Source: Lysobacter sp. (GTDB lineage Bacteria; Pseudomonadota; Gammaproteobacteria; Xanthomonadales; Xanthomonadaceae). Taken from it: a stretch of DNA of 64,000 nt. The position numbers and the translations under genes were made by a program. Below the pieces are notes generated by a model. It saw only the letters and a list, made by a program, of their open reading frames with translations. It ran no database searches and was not told the origin of the DNA. This document shows positions 48,757 through 58,675 of this stretch, piece by piece. The stretch is taken from NCBI GenBank assembly GCA_027306995.1, contig DAHUXS010000019.1, forward strand, positions 62,001-126,000, read 5' to 3'. Position 1 is the stretch's first letter, and each line of letters begins with the position of its first letter.

Positions 48757-50100
48757 ATGAAGACCAGCATGTCATTGCCGGGGCTTGATCCCGACGTCAG
48801 CGCGTTGCAGCCGCTGGCCGAACGCATGCGTCCGCGCACCCTGGACGAGATGGCGGGGCAGCAGCGCCTGCTGGCGCCGGGTTCTGCATTGCGCCGGGCG
48901 ATCGAGGCTGGACATGTCCATTCGATGGTGCTGTGGGGACCGCCAGGCTGCGGCAAGACCACGCTGGCACTGCTGCTCGCGCAATACGCCGATGCCCATT
49001 TCGAAGCGGTTTCGGCGGTGCTGTGCGGCCTGCCGGAAGTGCGCAAGGTGCTGGCTGCGGCGGAACAGCGTTTTCTCGGTGGCCGGCGCACCCTGCTGTT
49101 CGTCGACGAGGTGCATCGCTTCAACAAGGTGCAGCAGGACGCCTTCCTACCGCATATCGAACGCGGCACGATCATCTTCGTCGGCGCGACCACCGAGAAC
49201 CCGTCGTTCGAATTGAATTCGGCGTTGTTGTCGCGCTGCCGCGTGCACGTGATGGAAGCGGTCTCGGTCGCCGATGTCGTGCAGGTGCTGCGGCGCGCGG
49301 TCGATGACGATGTCCGTGGCCTTGGCGGTCGCGGCTTGCAGGCATCGCCGCAGGCGCTGGAACAGATCGCGATTGCCGGCGATGGCGACGTCCGTCGATC
49401 ACTGACCCTGCTCGAGATCGCCGCCGAACTGGCGGGCGAGGAGGGCGGCCACATCACCGACGACACGTTGCAGCAGGTGCTGGCCGATCGCACCCGGCAC
49501 TTCGACAAGGGCGGCGAGCAGTTCTACGACCAGATCAGCGCGCTGCACAAATCGGTGCGCAGTTCCAATCCCGATGCCGCGATCTACTGGGCGGCGCGCA
49601 TGATCGACGGCGGCTGCGATCCGTCGTACCTGCTGCGTCGCCTCACCATCATGGCCGTGGAAGATGTCGGCCTGGCCGATCCGCGCGCGCTGGAAATGGC
49701 GATCAATGTGTGGAATGCCTACGACCGCATCGGTGCGCCGGAGGGCAACATCGCCTTGTCCAATCTCGTGATCTATCTGGCCAGCACGGCCAAGTCGAAC
49801 GCGAGCTACATGGCGTTGAATGCCGCGCGTGCCGACGTGGCCGAATTCGGTTCGCAACCCGTGCCGCTGCATCTTCGCAACGCCCCGACGAAGCTGATGA
49901 AGGGGCTCGGCTATGGCAAGAACTACCAATATGACCATGATGTCGAGGGCGGCGTTGCGCTCGACCAGACCGGATTCCCCGATGCCATGGGTGAACGCGT
50001 CTACTACGAACCGGTGGCGCGCGGCATGGAGCTCAAGCTGAAGGAAAAGCTCGACGCCCTGCGTGCGGCGCGCCTCCGTGCGCGCCAGGACAAGGACTGA
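48757..50100 (+). CDS. rarA: Replication-associated recombination protein A (RarA/MgsA)
   Basis: PLAERMRPRTLDEMAGQQRLL...SMVLWGPPGCGKTTLALLLA. Confidence 0.96.
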   Translation: MKTSMSLPGLDPDVSALQPLAERMRPRTLDEMAGQQRLLAPGSALRRAIEAGHVHSMVLWGPPGCGKTTLALLLAQYADAHFEAVSAVLCGLPEVRKVLAAAEQRFLGGRRTLLFVDEVHRFNKVQQDAFLPHIERGTIIFVGATTENPSFELNSALLSRCRVHVMEAVSVADVVQVLRRAVDDDVRGLGGRGLQASPQALEQIAIAGDGDVRRSLTLLEIAAELAGEEGGHITDDTLQQVLADRTRHFDKGGEQFYDQISALHKSVRSSNPDAAIYWAARMIDGGCDPSYLLRRLTIMAVEDVGLADPRALEMAINVWNAYDRIGAPEGNIALSNLVIYLASTAKSNASYMALNAARADVAEFGSQPVPLHLRNAPTKLMKGLGYGKNYQYDHDVEGGVALDQTGFPDAMGERVYYEPVARGMELKLKEKLDALRAARLRARQDKD

Positions 50101-51216
50101 TCAGTCGCCGTTGTTGTCGCGATGGTCGCGACGGCGCTCATCGCGGTGCGGATTGCCGCCATGCACGGCCGGTTGCTGTTGTTGCGGAGCCGGACGCGCG
50201 ATCGGCTGAGGCGCGTGCATGACCATGGGGCGTGGTTGTTGCACGCGGGGCTGCATCGTTGGCGCCGGCATCGGCGGTCGAGCGATCGCGCGACGCTCTT
50301 CGCGCATCGCGGCACGATCCTCCGGCGTCAACGTGCGTTCGCGTGCACTCGGCCATTGCTGCGGCCTGCGATCCGGAATGCCATCGGTCGGCATCATGTT
50401 GCCGCGCACCGGGCGCGACGGCATGTTCCGGGGATGCGGCGGTTGCACCGTTGCGACAGGTTGCTGCGGCGCGGGAGCTGCAGGCGGCGTCGCGGACTGC
50501 GTGCCGCGCCACTGCATCCTGTCGGCCTGGCCATGGTTGTAGTTGAAGCGTGCGGTGCGATCCTCGCGTGACTGCTGCATCGCCGCCCGCTGGTCCGGTA
50601 CCGCGTCCCAATGCCGTTGGCGTTCGGCTTGGCGCTGCTGCATGGTCGGTTGCGCATTCACGCCACCCGGACCACCGTTGTAGCTGATGCGATTGTTGAT
50701 GACCGTTTTGTTGATGATCGTCGTGTTGTTGTAGACGTTGACCACGCGATTGTCGATGCGGTTGTAGCCGCGGTTGTAGTTGAAGACGCCGCGACGCCAA
50801 TAGCCGCCGACGTAATCGCTGCCGAAGTAACCGAAACCGTAGTTGATGCCGCCGTAGTAGCCGACGACCGGGCCCCAGTAGCCGCGGTGGAAGAAATACA
50901 CGCCATCGTTCCAGGCCCAGTATCCCGGCGTCCACAGCGCACCGGCGAAGGGCGGCAGCACCCATTGGCCCGGCACCCAGTAGTAGTCGCCGATGTCGTC
51001 GGCCCAGGCCCAATAGCCAGGCACCCAGATGTAGCCGGGCGCGGGAATCATCGGCTGTTCGTAGAACATCAATGGCGGCGGCGCGAAACGCACGCTGATC
51101 GACACCATCGCCTTGGCGGGATGGCTCATCGCCAGTCCGGCGGCGAGGGCAAGGCCGGCGAACAGGGATTTCGGCAGGAGTGTGCGCGGGAACGTGAGGG
51201 CGATGGACTTGCTCAT
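50101..51216 (-). CDS. YXWGXW-repeat-type secreted protein (Tyr/Trp-rich, Gln/Arg/Pro-rich tail)
   Basis: Signal peptide; PGYIWVPGYWAWADDIGDYYWVPGQWVLPPFAGALWTPGYWAWNDGVYFFHRGYWGPVVGYYGGINYGFGYFGSDYVGGYW. Confidence 0.8.
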   Translation of the reverse strand: MSKSIALTFPRTLLPKSLFAGLALAAGLAMSHPAKAMVSISVRFAPPPLMFYEQPMIPAPGYIWVPGYWAWADDIGDYYWVPGQWVLPPFAGALWTPGYWAWNDGVYFFHRGYWGPVVGYYGGINYGFGYFGSDYVGGYWRRGVFNYNRGYNRIDNRVVNVYNNTTIINKTVINNRISYNGGPGGVNAQPTMQQRQAERQRHWDAVPDQRAAMQQSREDRTARFNYNHGQADRMQWRGTQSATPPAAPAPQQPVATVQPPHPRNMPSRPVRGNMMPTDGIPDRRPQQWPSARERTLTPEDRAAMREERRAIARPPMPAPTMQPRVQQPRPMVMHAPQPIARPAPQQQQPAVHGGNPHRDERRRDHRDNNGD

Positions 51217-51337
51217 GGCGGGCAACCGGTGGGGGCTCATGCCAGTAGACGCCTGTAACGGCGCCCGGTCATCACCTGTGGCAGAAACGTTTAATGGCGA
51301 TTCGACAACATTGCCGTGGCGTCATTTTTCGTCCACG

Positions 51338-51658
51338 TTAAGGCGCGGTCGTTCCGTATTCGATCACTGTTGTCGCATGGAACAACGCGAGGCCTTCCTG
51401 CCTGATCTGGTCCAGCAACGCGTGGCATTCATCTTCGCTGGCGATGAATTCCACCAGCACGGGTTGTTCACCGGCCAATTCGAAGAACCCCTGTTCATGC
51501 AATTGGCCATGACGGCCATATCCGGCGATCGCGCGAAAGGCCGAACCGCCGTGGATGCCGATGCCGCGCGCCTGTTCCAGCAGCCATTCGTACTGGAGTT
51601 GGCCATGGATCTTGCGATTTTCGTAGGTATAGACGCGCAGGTGGATGCCGGTCGCCAT
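51338..51658 (-). CDS. DUF190 family protein
   Basis: MATGIHLRVYTYENRKIHGQLQYEWLLEQARGIGIHGGSAFRAIAGYGRHGQ; adjacent to crcB. Confidence 0.9.
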   Translation of the reverse strand: MATGIHLRVYTYENRKIHGQLQYEWLLEQARGIGIHGGSAFRAIAGYGRHGQLHEQGFFELAGEQPVLVEFIASEDECHALLDQIRQEGLALFHATTVIEYGTTAP

Positions 51659-51671
51659 GTCGCCTCCCATT

Positions 51672-52061
51672 TCAGTGTTTGCCGATCAGCAATCCGGCGA
51701 TGCCGACGCCCGCCAGCGTGCACAGGATCGACCCTGCGACATGGACGAGGATCAGCACACCGCCCCAACCGAACTGCTGGCGCAGCAGCAGGGTGGAAGC
51801 CTCCGCCGAAAAGGTCGAGAACGTGGTCAGGCCGCCGAGGAACCCGGTCGTGAGTGCCAGCCGCATTGCCGGCGGAATCGCCTGGAACTGGTCGAACGTG
51901 GCCATCAGCAGGCCCATCACGAAGCCGCCGATCAGGTTTGCGGCGAGAGTGCCGAGGGGAATGGTCGGGAAGATCGAATTCAGGGCGAGTCCGAGCCACC
52001 AGCGCGACAGCGCGCCAAAACCGGCTCCGATGAAAATGGCGATGATGGATTGCAACGGCAT
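51672..52061 (-). CDS. crcB: Fluoride efflux transporter CrcB/Fluc
   Basis: FIGAGFGALSRWWLGLALN...IPLGTLAANLIGGFVMGLL...LTTGFLGGLTTFSTFSAEA. Confidence 0.96.
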   Translation of the reverse strand: MPLQSIIAIFIGAGFGALSRWWLGLALNSIFPTIPLGTLAANLIGGFVMGLLMATFDQFQAIPPAMRLALTTGFLGGLTTFSTFSAEASTLLLRQQFGWGGVLILVHVAGSILCTLAGVGIAGLLIGKH

Positions 52062-52134
52062 GCAGTCGGCTCCGGAAACGTGCGCGAGTCTCGTCGGAAG
52101 CAACGGCAAGGCCTGCGCACCAGCACATGAGGGT

Positions 52135-52200
52135 GGCAGGCATCATCAGCCCGAAGGGCGGTTCGCCCCGAAGGGCCGGAGGAATGCCATCTCCGCCTGC
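52135..52200 (-). ncRNA. Fluoride riboswitch (crcB RNA motif) upstream of crcB
   Basis: Minus strand: GCAGGCGGAGATGGCATTCCTCCGGCCCTTCGGGGCGAACCGCCCTTCGGGCTGATGATGCCTGCC; conserved core GGAGATGGCATTCCTCC / GAACCGCC / GCTGATGATGCCT of the fluoride aptamer. Confidence 0.94.
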
Positions 52201-52251
52201 GATCATAGCGCCTGTCGTGCCAATGGCAAGCTGGCGCCAGCCACTGGCCTC

Positions 52252-52458
52252 TCAGACCGTGCCGCGAAATTTTTCCAGTACGAAATAGGCGATGCCGATG
52301 GCCGCGCCGAGCAACCACGCGGTGAGCGTCTGCAGGTTGGACAACCAGTCGATCAGTGCGCCGGCGACGATCGCCACCAGCACGAATTGCAAATAGCGCC
52401 ACACACCGAGGTTGCGAATGATGCGCTGGCCGGCGGGCAGCGATGGGTCGTCGGTCAT
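52252..52458 (-). CDS. Small membrane protein, hypothetical
   Basis: MTDDPSLPAGQRIIRNLGVWRYLQFVLVAIVAGALIDWLSNLQTLTAWLLGAAIGIAYFVLEKFRGTV; two predicted TM segments. Confidence 0.65.
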   Translation of the reverse strand: MTDDPSLPAGQRIIRNLGVWRYLQFVLVAIVAGALIDWLSNLQTLTAWLLGAAIGIAYFVLEKFRGTV

Positions 52459-52459
52459 C

Positions 52460-53287
52460 TCAGAGGCGTCCGCGGAAGTGATCCATGCTGTTGTACACAT
52501 GGAAGATGCGCCCCGCAACGAAATCCCAGATCGGCAGCGGGAGGATGCCCTTGAGCACCTTCGCCAATCGCGTGGTCCAGGGTTTCATCACGATCGGCGT
52601 CCCACGGCGCATGCCATTCCACGCAGCTGCGACCGCGCTTTTCGGCGACATCAGCGGTGTAAGCAACGGACCGCGCGCGCCTTCGAACATGCCGGTGGCG
52701 ATGTAGCTCGGGCAGAAGGTGGTGACACGAACATGGTCGTGGCCGGATTGCTGCAGTTCCAGGCGCAATGAATCGCTCCAGCCGAGCATCGCCCATTTCG
52801 ATGCGGCATACACGCTCATGCGCGGATTGGAAACCGTAGCCGCGGCCGATGCGATGTTGAGGATGCGGCGTTCGCGGGAGGCATCGGCGAGCATGGCCGG
52901 CAGCAGTGCGCGTGCGATGTGCATCGGCGCCAGCGTGTTGATGCGGATCACCGGCTCGATGTCGCGTCGTGGCTCGGTCTCCCAGAACCAGGCGTTGCCG
53001 CGCACGATGCCGGCATTGTTGACGACGAGATCCGGCGCGCCCAGCGTCGCGAGCAGCGTGCCCGCCGCTTGATCGATGGCGGCCGCATCCGCGACATCGA
53101 CGACATCGGGATGTGGCGTCGCGCCGAGGGCGCGGACCTCGTCGGCAACGCGTTCCAGCGCCGCCTCATCGATGTCCCACAGCACGACATGCTTCGCGCC
53201 TTCGCGTGCGGCCTGCAACGCGAACAGGCGCCCCATGCCCATGCCGGCGCCGGTCACCAGGACGGTGGTTTCTTTCAGATCGAACAT
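52460..53287 (-). CDS. SDR family NAD(P)-dependent oxidoreductase
   Basis: TTVLVTGAGMGMGRLFALQAAREGAKHVVLWDID...NNAGIVRGNAW...VYAASKWAMLGWS. Confidence 0.93.
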   Translation of the reverse strand: MFDLKETTVLVTGAGMGMGRLFALQAAREGAKHVVLWDIDEAALERVADEVRALGATPHPDVVDVADAAAIDQAAGTLLATLGAPDLVVNNAGIVRGNAWFWETEPRRDIEPVIRINTLAPMHIARALLPAMLADASRERRILNIASAAATVSNPRMSVYAASKWAMLGWSDSLRLELQQSGHDHVRVTTFCPSYIATGMFEGARGPLLTPLMSPKSAVAAAWNGMRRGTPIVMKPWTTRLAKVLKGILPLPIWDFVAGRIFHVYNSMDHFRGRL

Positions 53288-53296
53288 GCGGATTCC

Positions 53297-54703
53297 TCAG
53301 CCACGCACCAGCAACCAGTCGATGACCCGTTCCACCGTTTTCCCATAGGGCGGAAAGATCAGACGCAGGGTATCGGGCTTCAGCGGTTTGCTCATCACCG
53401 GCTTGAAGTGGCTGAAGATGCGGAACGAGGCTTCGCCGTGATACGCGCCCATGCCGCTGTTGCCGATGCCGCCGAAGGGCATCTCCGGCGCGGTGAGGTG
53501 CGCCACCGCGAAATCGAATACCAATGCGCCCGACGAGGTTTCATCGACGAAGCGTTGGCGCAGCGAACGGTCGGAAGTGAAGGCATACAGCGCCAGCGGT
53601 TTCGGGCGCACACGGATGAAGGCGATCGCCGCATTGGCGTCTGCCACGGGAACGATCGGCAGGATCGGGCCGAAGATTTCGTCCTGCATCGATGCGTCGC
53701 CGGCAGTCGCGGGATGGAGCACGGTTGGCGCGATGTAGCGCTCGCCGGCATCGTGTTCGCCGCCAATCACGCTACGTGCCGGATCGATCTGCGCCAGCAG
53801 GCGTTCGACATGGCGATCGTTGATGATGCGACCATAGACCGGGTTGGCCTGCGGATCGTTTCCGTACAACTCGCGGATGGCCGCCCGCAGCTGGGGAATC
53901 AATTTTTCCGCGACCGCTGGCGTGGCCAGCACGTAATCGGGTGCGACGCAGGTTTGCCCGGCATTGAGGAACTTCGCCCAGGCGATGCGTCGCGCCGCGG
54001 CCTCCATGTCGACACTGTCGTCGATCCACAGCGGCGATTTCCCGCCGAGCTCGAGGGTGACCGGCGTCAGGTGCTGCGCAGCCGCGGTCATCACCACGCG
54101 CGCCACGGCCGAATTGCCGGTGTAGAAGATGTGGTCGAACTGTTCGCGCAGCAGGGCGGTGGTTTCGGCAACGCCGCCTTCGACGACCGCGACGGCTTCA
54201 TTGTCGAGATAGCGTGGAATCAGCCGGGCAAGGGTGGCCGCGACATTCGGCGAGACTTCGCTGGGCTTGAGTACGGCGGCATTGCCGGCGGCGAGCGCAC
54301 CGATCAGGGGCGCCAGCAGCAATTGCACCGGGTAGTTCCACGGCGCGATCACCAGCGCCACGCCCAGGGGTTCCGGCACCAGGCGTCCACGCGCCGGTTG
54401 CAACGACAGCGGGATGGCGATGCGTTGTGGACGCAGCCAGCGTCGCAGGTGCTTCAAGGTGTGCGCGATTTCCGCACGCAGGAAGGCGGTTTCGGTCAGT
54501 CGCGATTCGATCGCGCATTTGCCGAGGTCCGCCAGCAGCGCGGCGTGGATGGCATCGGCCTCATCCACCAGCATGCGGTCCAGCGCCCGCAATTGTGCGA
54601 TGCGCCATGCCAGCGGGCGGGTGCGGCCACTGTCGAAAACCGCCCGGACGGTTGCAACCAAGGCGTCCGCTTGAAGGTGAATGGGTGGGGTATCGCTTGC
54701 CAT
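53297..54703 (-). CDS. Aldehyde dehydrogenase (coniferyl aldehyde dehydrogenase-like)
   Basis: [35 protein letters not shown]...[15 protein letters not shown]...[13 protein letters not shown]. Confidence 0.93.
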   Translation of the reverse strand: MASDTPPIHLQADALVATVRAVFDSGRTRPLAWRIAQLRALDRMLVDEADAIHAALLADLGKCAIESRLTETAFLRAEIAHTLKHLRRWLRPQRIAIPLSLQPARGRLVPEPLGVALVIAPWNYPVQLLLAPLIGALAAGNAAVLKPSEVSPNVAATLARLIPRYLDNEAVAVVEGGVAETTALLREQFDHIFYTGNSAVARVVMTAAAQHLTPVTLELGGKSPLWIDDSVDMEAAARRIAWAKFLNAGQTCVAPDYVLATPAVAEKLIPQLRAAIRELYGNDPQANPVYGRIINDRHVERLLAQIDPARSVIGGEHDAGERYIAPTVLHPATAGDASMQDEIFGPILPIVPVADANAAIAFIRVRPKPLALYAFTSDRSLRQRFVDETSSGALVFDFAVAHLTAPEMPFGGIGNSGMGAYHGEASFRIFSHFKPVMSKPLKPDTLRLIFPPYGKTVERVIDWLLVRG

Positions 54704-54765
54704 TTCGTTGTCCTATGATTGCGGGTGACCGGGCAATTCGCCCTAGCCAATGGAAGGCGGTCGAT

Positions 54766-55437
54766 ATGAAAGGATGCTTCCCGCAGATGCGGGTTACAGT
54801 CTGCCTCATCGCGCTTGCGTGCGGTTTTTCGCCAGTGATGGCGGCGCCCAAGCCGGTCTCGGCAACATCTACCCATGCACAGGTCGGCGAAGACGTTCGC
54901 GGCATCGTCGCGGGCGCGGTGATGGTCGCGCTGACCGAACGCCTGCACGACACCGCGTTGCGCATCCGCCTGAAATCGGTGGATGTGAAATCGCGCGAGG
55001 GCACCGCGCAGAACCTCGAAGGCATCGGCGAATACGTCTCGGCGACCGAAAAGGACTGGACCAGCTTCCGTTTCAGCACGCGCTACGTGCCCGGCGAGGG
55101 CAGTGCAACTTATCCGGTCCTCGATTTCGGCCAGGTCACGAACACGCCCAAGCGTGTGCTCAATGACCCGGTGCTGATCGGCGAGCTGGAAACGCGCGTC
55201 TGCGACCAGATCGCCAAGGACAGCGGTGTGCGCGACGTGCGCCTGCAGTTCGATGACATCCAGACCGAACGCAATCCCGGCGGCGGCCTCGACATCAGTG
55301 CCGATGCCCGCGCCGATGTCGGCGTCGATACCGGGCGCAAGACGCATATCGAAGGCAGTTACGACGAGCGTGCGCAGCGCTGGGTCAACGTCAATTACCT
55401 GTTCAACATCCCGGATCGATTGACCGGTGGACGCTGA
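54766..55437 (+). CDS. Hypothetical secreted protein
   Basis: Signal peptide VCLIALACGFSPVMA; overlaps start of PPTase gene. Confidence 0.65.
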   Translation: MKGCFPQMRVTVCLIALACGFSPVMAAPKPVSATSTHAQVGEDVRGIVAGAVMVALTERLHDTALRIRLKSVDVKSREGTAQNLEGIGEYVSATEKDWTSFRFSTRYVPGEGSATYPVLDFGQVTNTPKRVLNDPVLIGELETRVCDQIAKDSGVRDVRLQFDDIQTERNPGGGLDISADARADVGVDTGRKTHIEGSYDERAQRWVNVNYLFNIPDRLTGGR

Positions 55438-56218
55438 GCATCACGCCGTCGTCGCCGAGCCCGCGGGCAGTCGTTGGTTTGTCGCGGAGCAGGGCGACGA
55501 TTTCGCCGAATTGCTGCCGCTGGACGCACGGCTCGCGAGCGCCCCTCGAGTGGTCGCGATCAGCGATCTCCAGGTCTGGCGCAGCCAGTTCTGGCGCCTC
55601 CAGGCGCTGGTACCGCCGGCACTGCACGCGCGCGCCCAACGCCTGCACGATCCGCGCGAGCGCGAACGCCGCTTGTTGGCTTATGCGTTGCACCGACTGG
55701 TGATCGCCAGGGTGCTTGGGCGGAATCCCGCACGTGTCGAGATCGGCCGGATGGCGTCGGGAATGCCGATGGTCGCCGGCCTGCCGAACGTGGCGACCAG
55801 CCTCAGCCACACCGATGACTTCGTGGCGATCGCGGTGGCGCGCGATGCCGGCATGATCGGCGTCGACATCGAAGCGATCGAGCACGAATCGTTGCTCAAC
55901 GGTTTGGCTGGCAGCGTGCTGCACCCGCAGGAAAGCGATCGCGGCGAGGCGCTGATCGATGCCTGGGTACGCAAGGAGGCCGTGTTGAAGGCGATCGGCA
56001 GTGGCTTGTCCGTCGACATGAATGCGTTCCGCAGCGGGCAGGGCATGGCGGTGGCGGAACTCGCGATGGCCGCCGGACTGCGTGCATGGTCGTTGCGGAC
56101 CTGCGCCGATCGCGCCCGACTCGGCCTGGCCGTACCGACGCTGGATGGCTTGCTGGCAAGGCTCGAACCGGGAAATGTCGATGTCGTTTCACTTCGCGAA
56201 CAGGTGATGCGGATGTGA
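55427..56218 (+). CDS. 4'-phosphopantetheinyl transferase, Sfp type
   Basis: LPNVATSLSHTDDFVAIAVARDAGMIGVDIEAIEHE...ALIDAWVRKEAVLKAIGSGL (GVDIE and WxxKEAxLKA motifs). Confidence 0.92.
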   Translation: MDAEHHAVVAEPAGSRWFVAEQGDDFAELLPLDARLASAPRVVAISDLQVWRSQFWRLQALVPPALHARAQRLHDPRERERRLLAYALHRLVIARVLGRNPARVEIGRMASGMPMVAGLPNVATSLSHTDDFVAIAVARDAGMIGVDIEAIEHESLLNGLAGSVLHPQESDRGEALIDAWVRKEAVLKAIGSGLSVDMNAFRSGQGMAVAELAMAAGLRAWSLRTCADRARLGLAVPTLDGLLARLEPGNVDVVSLREQVMRM

Positions 56219-56340
56219 CTTGACAGCGGTGCGACGCCGAGAGGACGATCGCCAGAGTAGTAGAAGCCCCGTGATCAGGCGATTGGAACGCCATATGCAC
56301 GGGCATGGAGTTGGACTGAAACGGATTTCAGGAGTGGTGC

Positions 56341-57732
56341 ATGTCAAGGCTAGGGAAAAGCGGCCCGTCAAAGGTTTTCTTCCTTTGGTTTTTCGAATTC
56401 GCGTTGCTGATCGGTTGCGTCCGGCTGGCCGGAACGTTGCGTTTCATGCACGACGCGCCGGGCTATCTCGAATTCTCCGATCACCTGCTGTGGCGCGCGA
56501 TGCTGTTCGCGCTGGTGTTGTGCGTGTCGATGACGGCTTTCGGGTTGCATCACGTCTACCTGCGCAAGAACCGTTTCGGATTTCTGTTGCGCGAGCTGTA
56601 CGCCTTCACGTTCGCTGGCGTTGCCTTGTTGGTGATCTATTACCTGTTCCCGCTGGCCTACATCGGCCGCGGCGTGCTGGTCAGCGCATTGTTGCTCGGC
56701 TTCTTCGGCGTGATGATCCTGCGCCTGGTCTGGGGCTCGGTCTTCGCGTCGCATACGCTGAAATCGCGCGTGCTGGTGCTCGGCGCCGGTGAGACCGCAT
56801 GCTTCCTCGACCGGCGGATGCGCCGCGCCAGCGATCGCCGCAATTTTCGCGTGATCGGCTACGTGCCGAGCCCGGGCGAGGAAATCAAGATCGAATCGAA
56901 CCTGCTGGTGCGTGGCGAAGGCAATGTCGACCAGGTCGCGCAGTTGCTGGATGCCGACGAGATCCTGGTGGCGCTGGACGACAAGGAGCGCGAGGCCCAC
57001 ATGGAACCGCTGCTCGGCGCGATCGGTCGCGGCGTGCGGGTGTGCGACCTGCCGACGTTCGTCGAGCGCGAAGCGGGCATGATCACCCTGACGCGGCTTG
57101 ATCCGTCGTGGCTGGTGTTCTCGCATGGCTACGACCATTCATTGCCGCGGCGTCTGAACAAGCGCGGCTTCGACTTCGCCTTCGCGTCGCTGATCCTGGT
57201 GCTGACTTCGCCGTTGATGCTGCTGGTGGCGCTGGCAATCCGCATGGAGTCGAAGGGCCCGATCTTCTACAGGCAGATCCGCGTCGGCATCCATGGTGCC
57301 AAGTTCTGGGTGATCAAGTTCCGCAGCATGCGCGTCGACGCCGAGAAAGATGGCGTGGCGCAATGGGCCAAGCGCGACGACGACCGCATCACCCGCGTCG
57401 GGCGTTTCATCCGCATGGCGCGCCTGGACGAACTTCCGCAGCTGATCAACGTGCTGCGTGGCGAAATGAGCCTGGTGGGACCGCGCCCGGAACGCCCGCA
57501 GTTCGTTGATTCGCTGAACCAGCAGATCCGTTTCTACGACATGCGCCACAGCGTGCTGCCGGGCCTGACCGGTTGGGCGCAACTGCGCTACCCGTACGGC
57601 GCATCGGTGCGCGATGCCGAGGAAAAGCTGCGTTACGACCTGTTCTACGTGAAGAACCACACCTTCTTCTCCGATCTCAGCATCCTGCTGCAGACGGTGG
57701 AAGTGGTGTTGCTGGGCAAGGGAGCGCGCTGA
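56341..57732 (+). CDS. Polyprenyl glycosylphosphotransferase / EpsB-family sugar transferase
   Basis: N-terminal TM helices; KRGFDFAFASLILVLTSPLMLLVALAIRMESKGPIFYRQIRVGIHGAKFWVIKFRSMRVDAEKDG...GEMSLVGPRPERPQFV...LPGLTGWAQLRYPYGASVRDAEEKLRYDLFYVKNHTFFSDLSILLQTVEVVLLGKGAR. Confidence 0.93.
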   Translation: MSRLGKSGPSKVFFLWFFEFALLIGCVRLAGTLRFMHDAPGYLEFSDHLLWRAMLFALVLCVSMTAFGLHHVYLRKNRFGFLLRELYAFTFAGVALLVIYYLFPLAYIGRGVLVSALLLGFFGVMILRLVWGSVFASHTLKSRVLVLGAGETACFLDRRMRRASDRRNFRVIGYVPSPGEEIKIESNLLVRGEGNVDQVAQLLDADEILVALDDKEREAHMEPLLGAIGRGVRVCDLPTFVEREAGMITLTRLDPSWLVFSHGYDHSLPRRLNKRGFDFAFASLILVLTSPLMLLVALAIRMESKGPIFYRQIRVGIHGAKFWVIKFRSMRVDAEKDGVAQWAKRDDDRITRVGRFIRMARLDELPQLINVLRGEMSLVGPRPERPQFVDSLNQQIRFYDMRHSVLPGLTGWAQLRYPYGASVRDAEEKLRYDLFYVKNHTFFSDLSILLQTVEVVLLGKGAR

Positions 57733-57766
57733 CACTGCATCGGCTGAGGGGCCGGGGGAGAAGACG

Positions 57767-58675
57767 ATGGCGGCAGTACCGAAAATCGATCAGGAACCGT
57801 GGATCGACGTCGACTGGACGGCGTTCGATCCGTGGCGCATCCAGTCCGTGCGCCACCACCTGCAGGACCATCCGTTGCTGCGCCTGGATGAACTGGTCGC
57901 GCTGGCGCAACGCCTGGAAGCGCAGGGCAGCGTGCGCACGCATTCCGATTCGGCCAAGGCGGGCACGCCGTTCAATTCCGCGCCGGAACTGTTCCCGAAC
58001 GCGGCATCCTCCGTGGATACATTGCGCAATCTCGCCAATGCCCAGGCATGGATGTCGCTGCTGAACATCCAGAAGGATCCGCTGTACCGCACCCTGGTGC
58101 GCGAGGTGCTGGACGAGCTGCAGCCGGAGATCGACGCCCGCGACCCTGGCATGAGCTATCGCGGCGGCTGGATCTTCGTGACGTCGCCGCGTGCGGTGAC
58201 GCCGTACCACTTCGACGCCGAACACAATTTCATCCTGCAGGTGCAGGGGCGCAAGCGTGTATATGTGTGGCCGCACGACGATCAGGAAGTCGCCAGCGAA
58301 CACGCCCGCGACCTGTTTCACCTCAGCCACGAGCGCTATCTTCTGCGTTGGCGCGATGCCTTCCGCGAACGCGCCCATGTCTTCGACCTGCAGCCGGGGC
58401 AAGGTGCCTACATGCCGTCGACCAGCCCGCACATGGTCGAGAACGGCGATGGCGCTTCGGTCACGGTCAGCTTCACCTATTACACCGACTCCACCCGCGA
58501 GAAGGCGCGCCTGCACGCCGGGCACGGCGCCTTGCGCAAGTTGGGGCTGCAACCGCCGCACATAGGGCAGTCAGGGCTGTCGGATTCGCTGGGCGCGCTG
58601 CTGCTCAAGTTGCGCGGCGACTACCGCGGCAAGGTTGCGCATGCCTGCGACGAGTACGCGGAGGAAGCTGCGTGA
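57767..58675 (+). CDS. Cupin-like/JmjC-type Fe(II)-2OG oxygenase-like protein
   Basis: SPRAVTPYHFDAEHNFILQVQGRKRVYVWP (HxD-type facial triad region) and SPHMVENGDGASVTVSFTYYT. Confidence 0.82.
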   Translation: MAAVPKIDQEPWIDVDWTAFDPWRIQSVRHHLQDHPLLRLDELVALAQRLEAQGSVRTHSDSAKAGTPFNSAPELFPNAASSVDTLRNLANAQAWMSLLNIQKDPLYRTLVREVLDELQPEIDARDPGMSYRGGWIFVTSPRAVTPYHFDAEHNFILQVQGRKRVYVWPHDDQEVASEHARDLFHLSHERYLLRWRDAFRERAHVFDLQPGQGAYMPSTSPHMVENGDGASVTVSFTYYTDSTREKARLHAGHGALRKLGLQPPHIGQSGLSDSLGALLLKLRGDYRGKVAHACDEYAEEAA

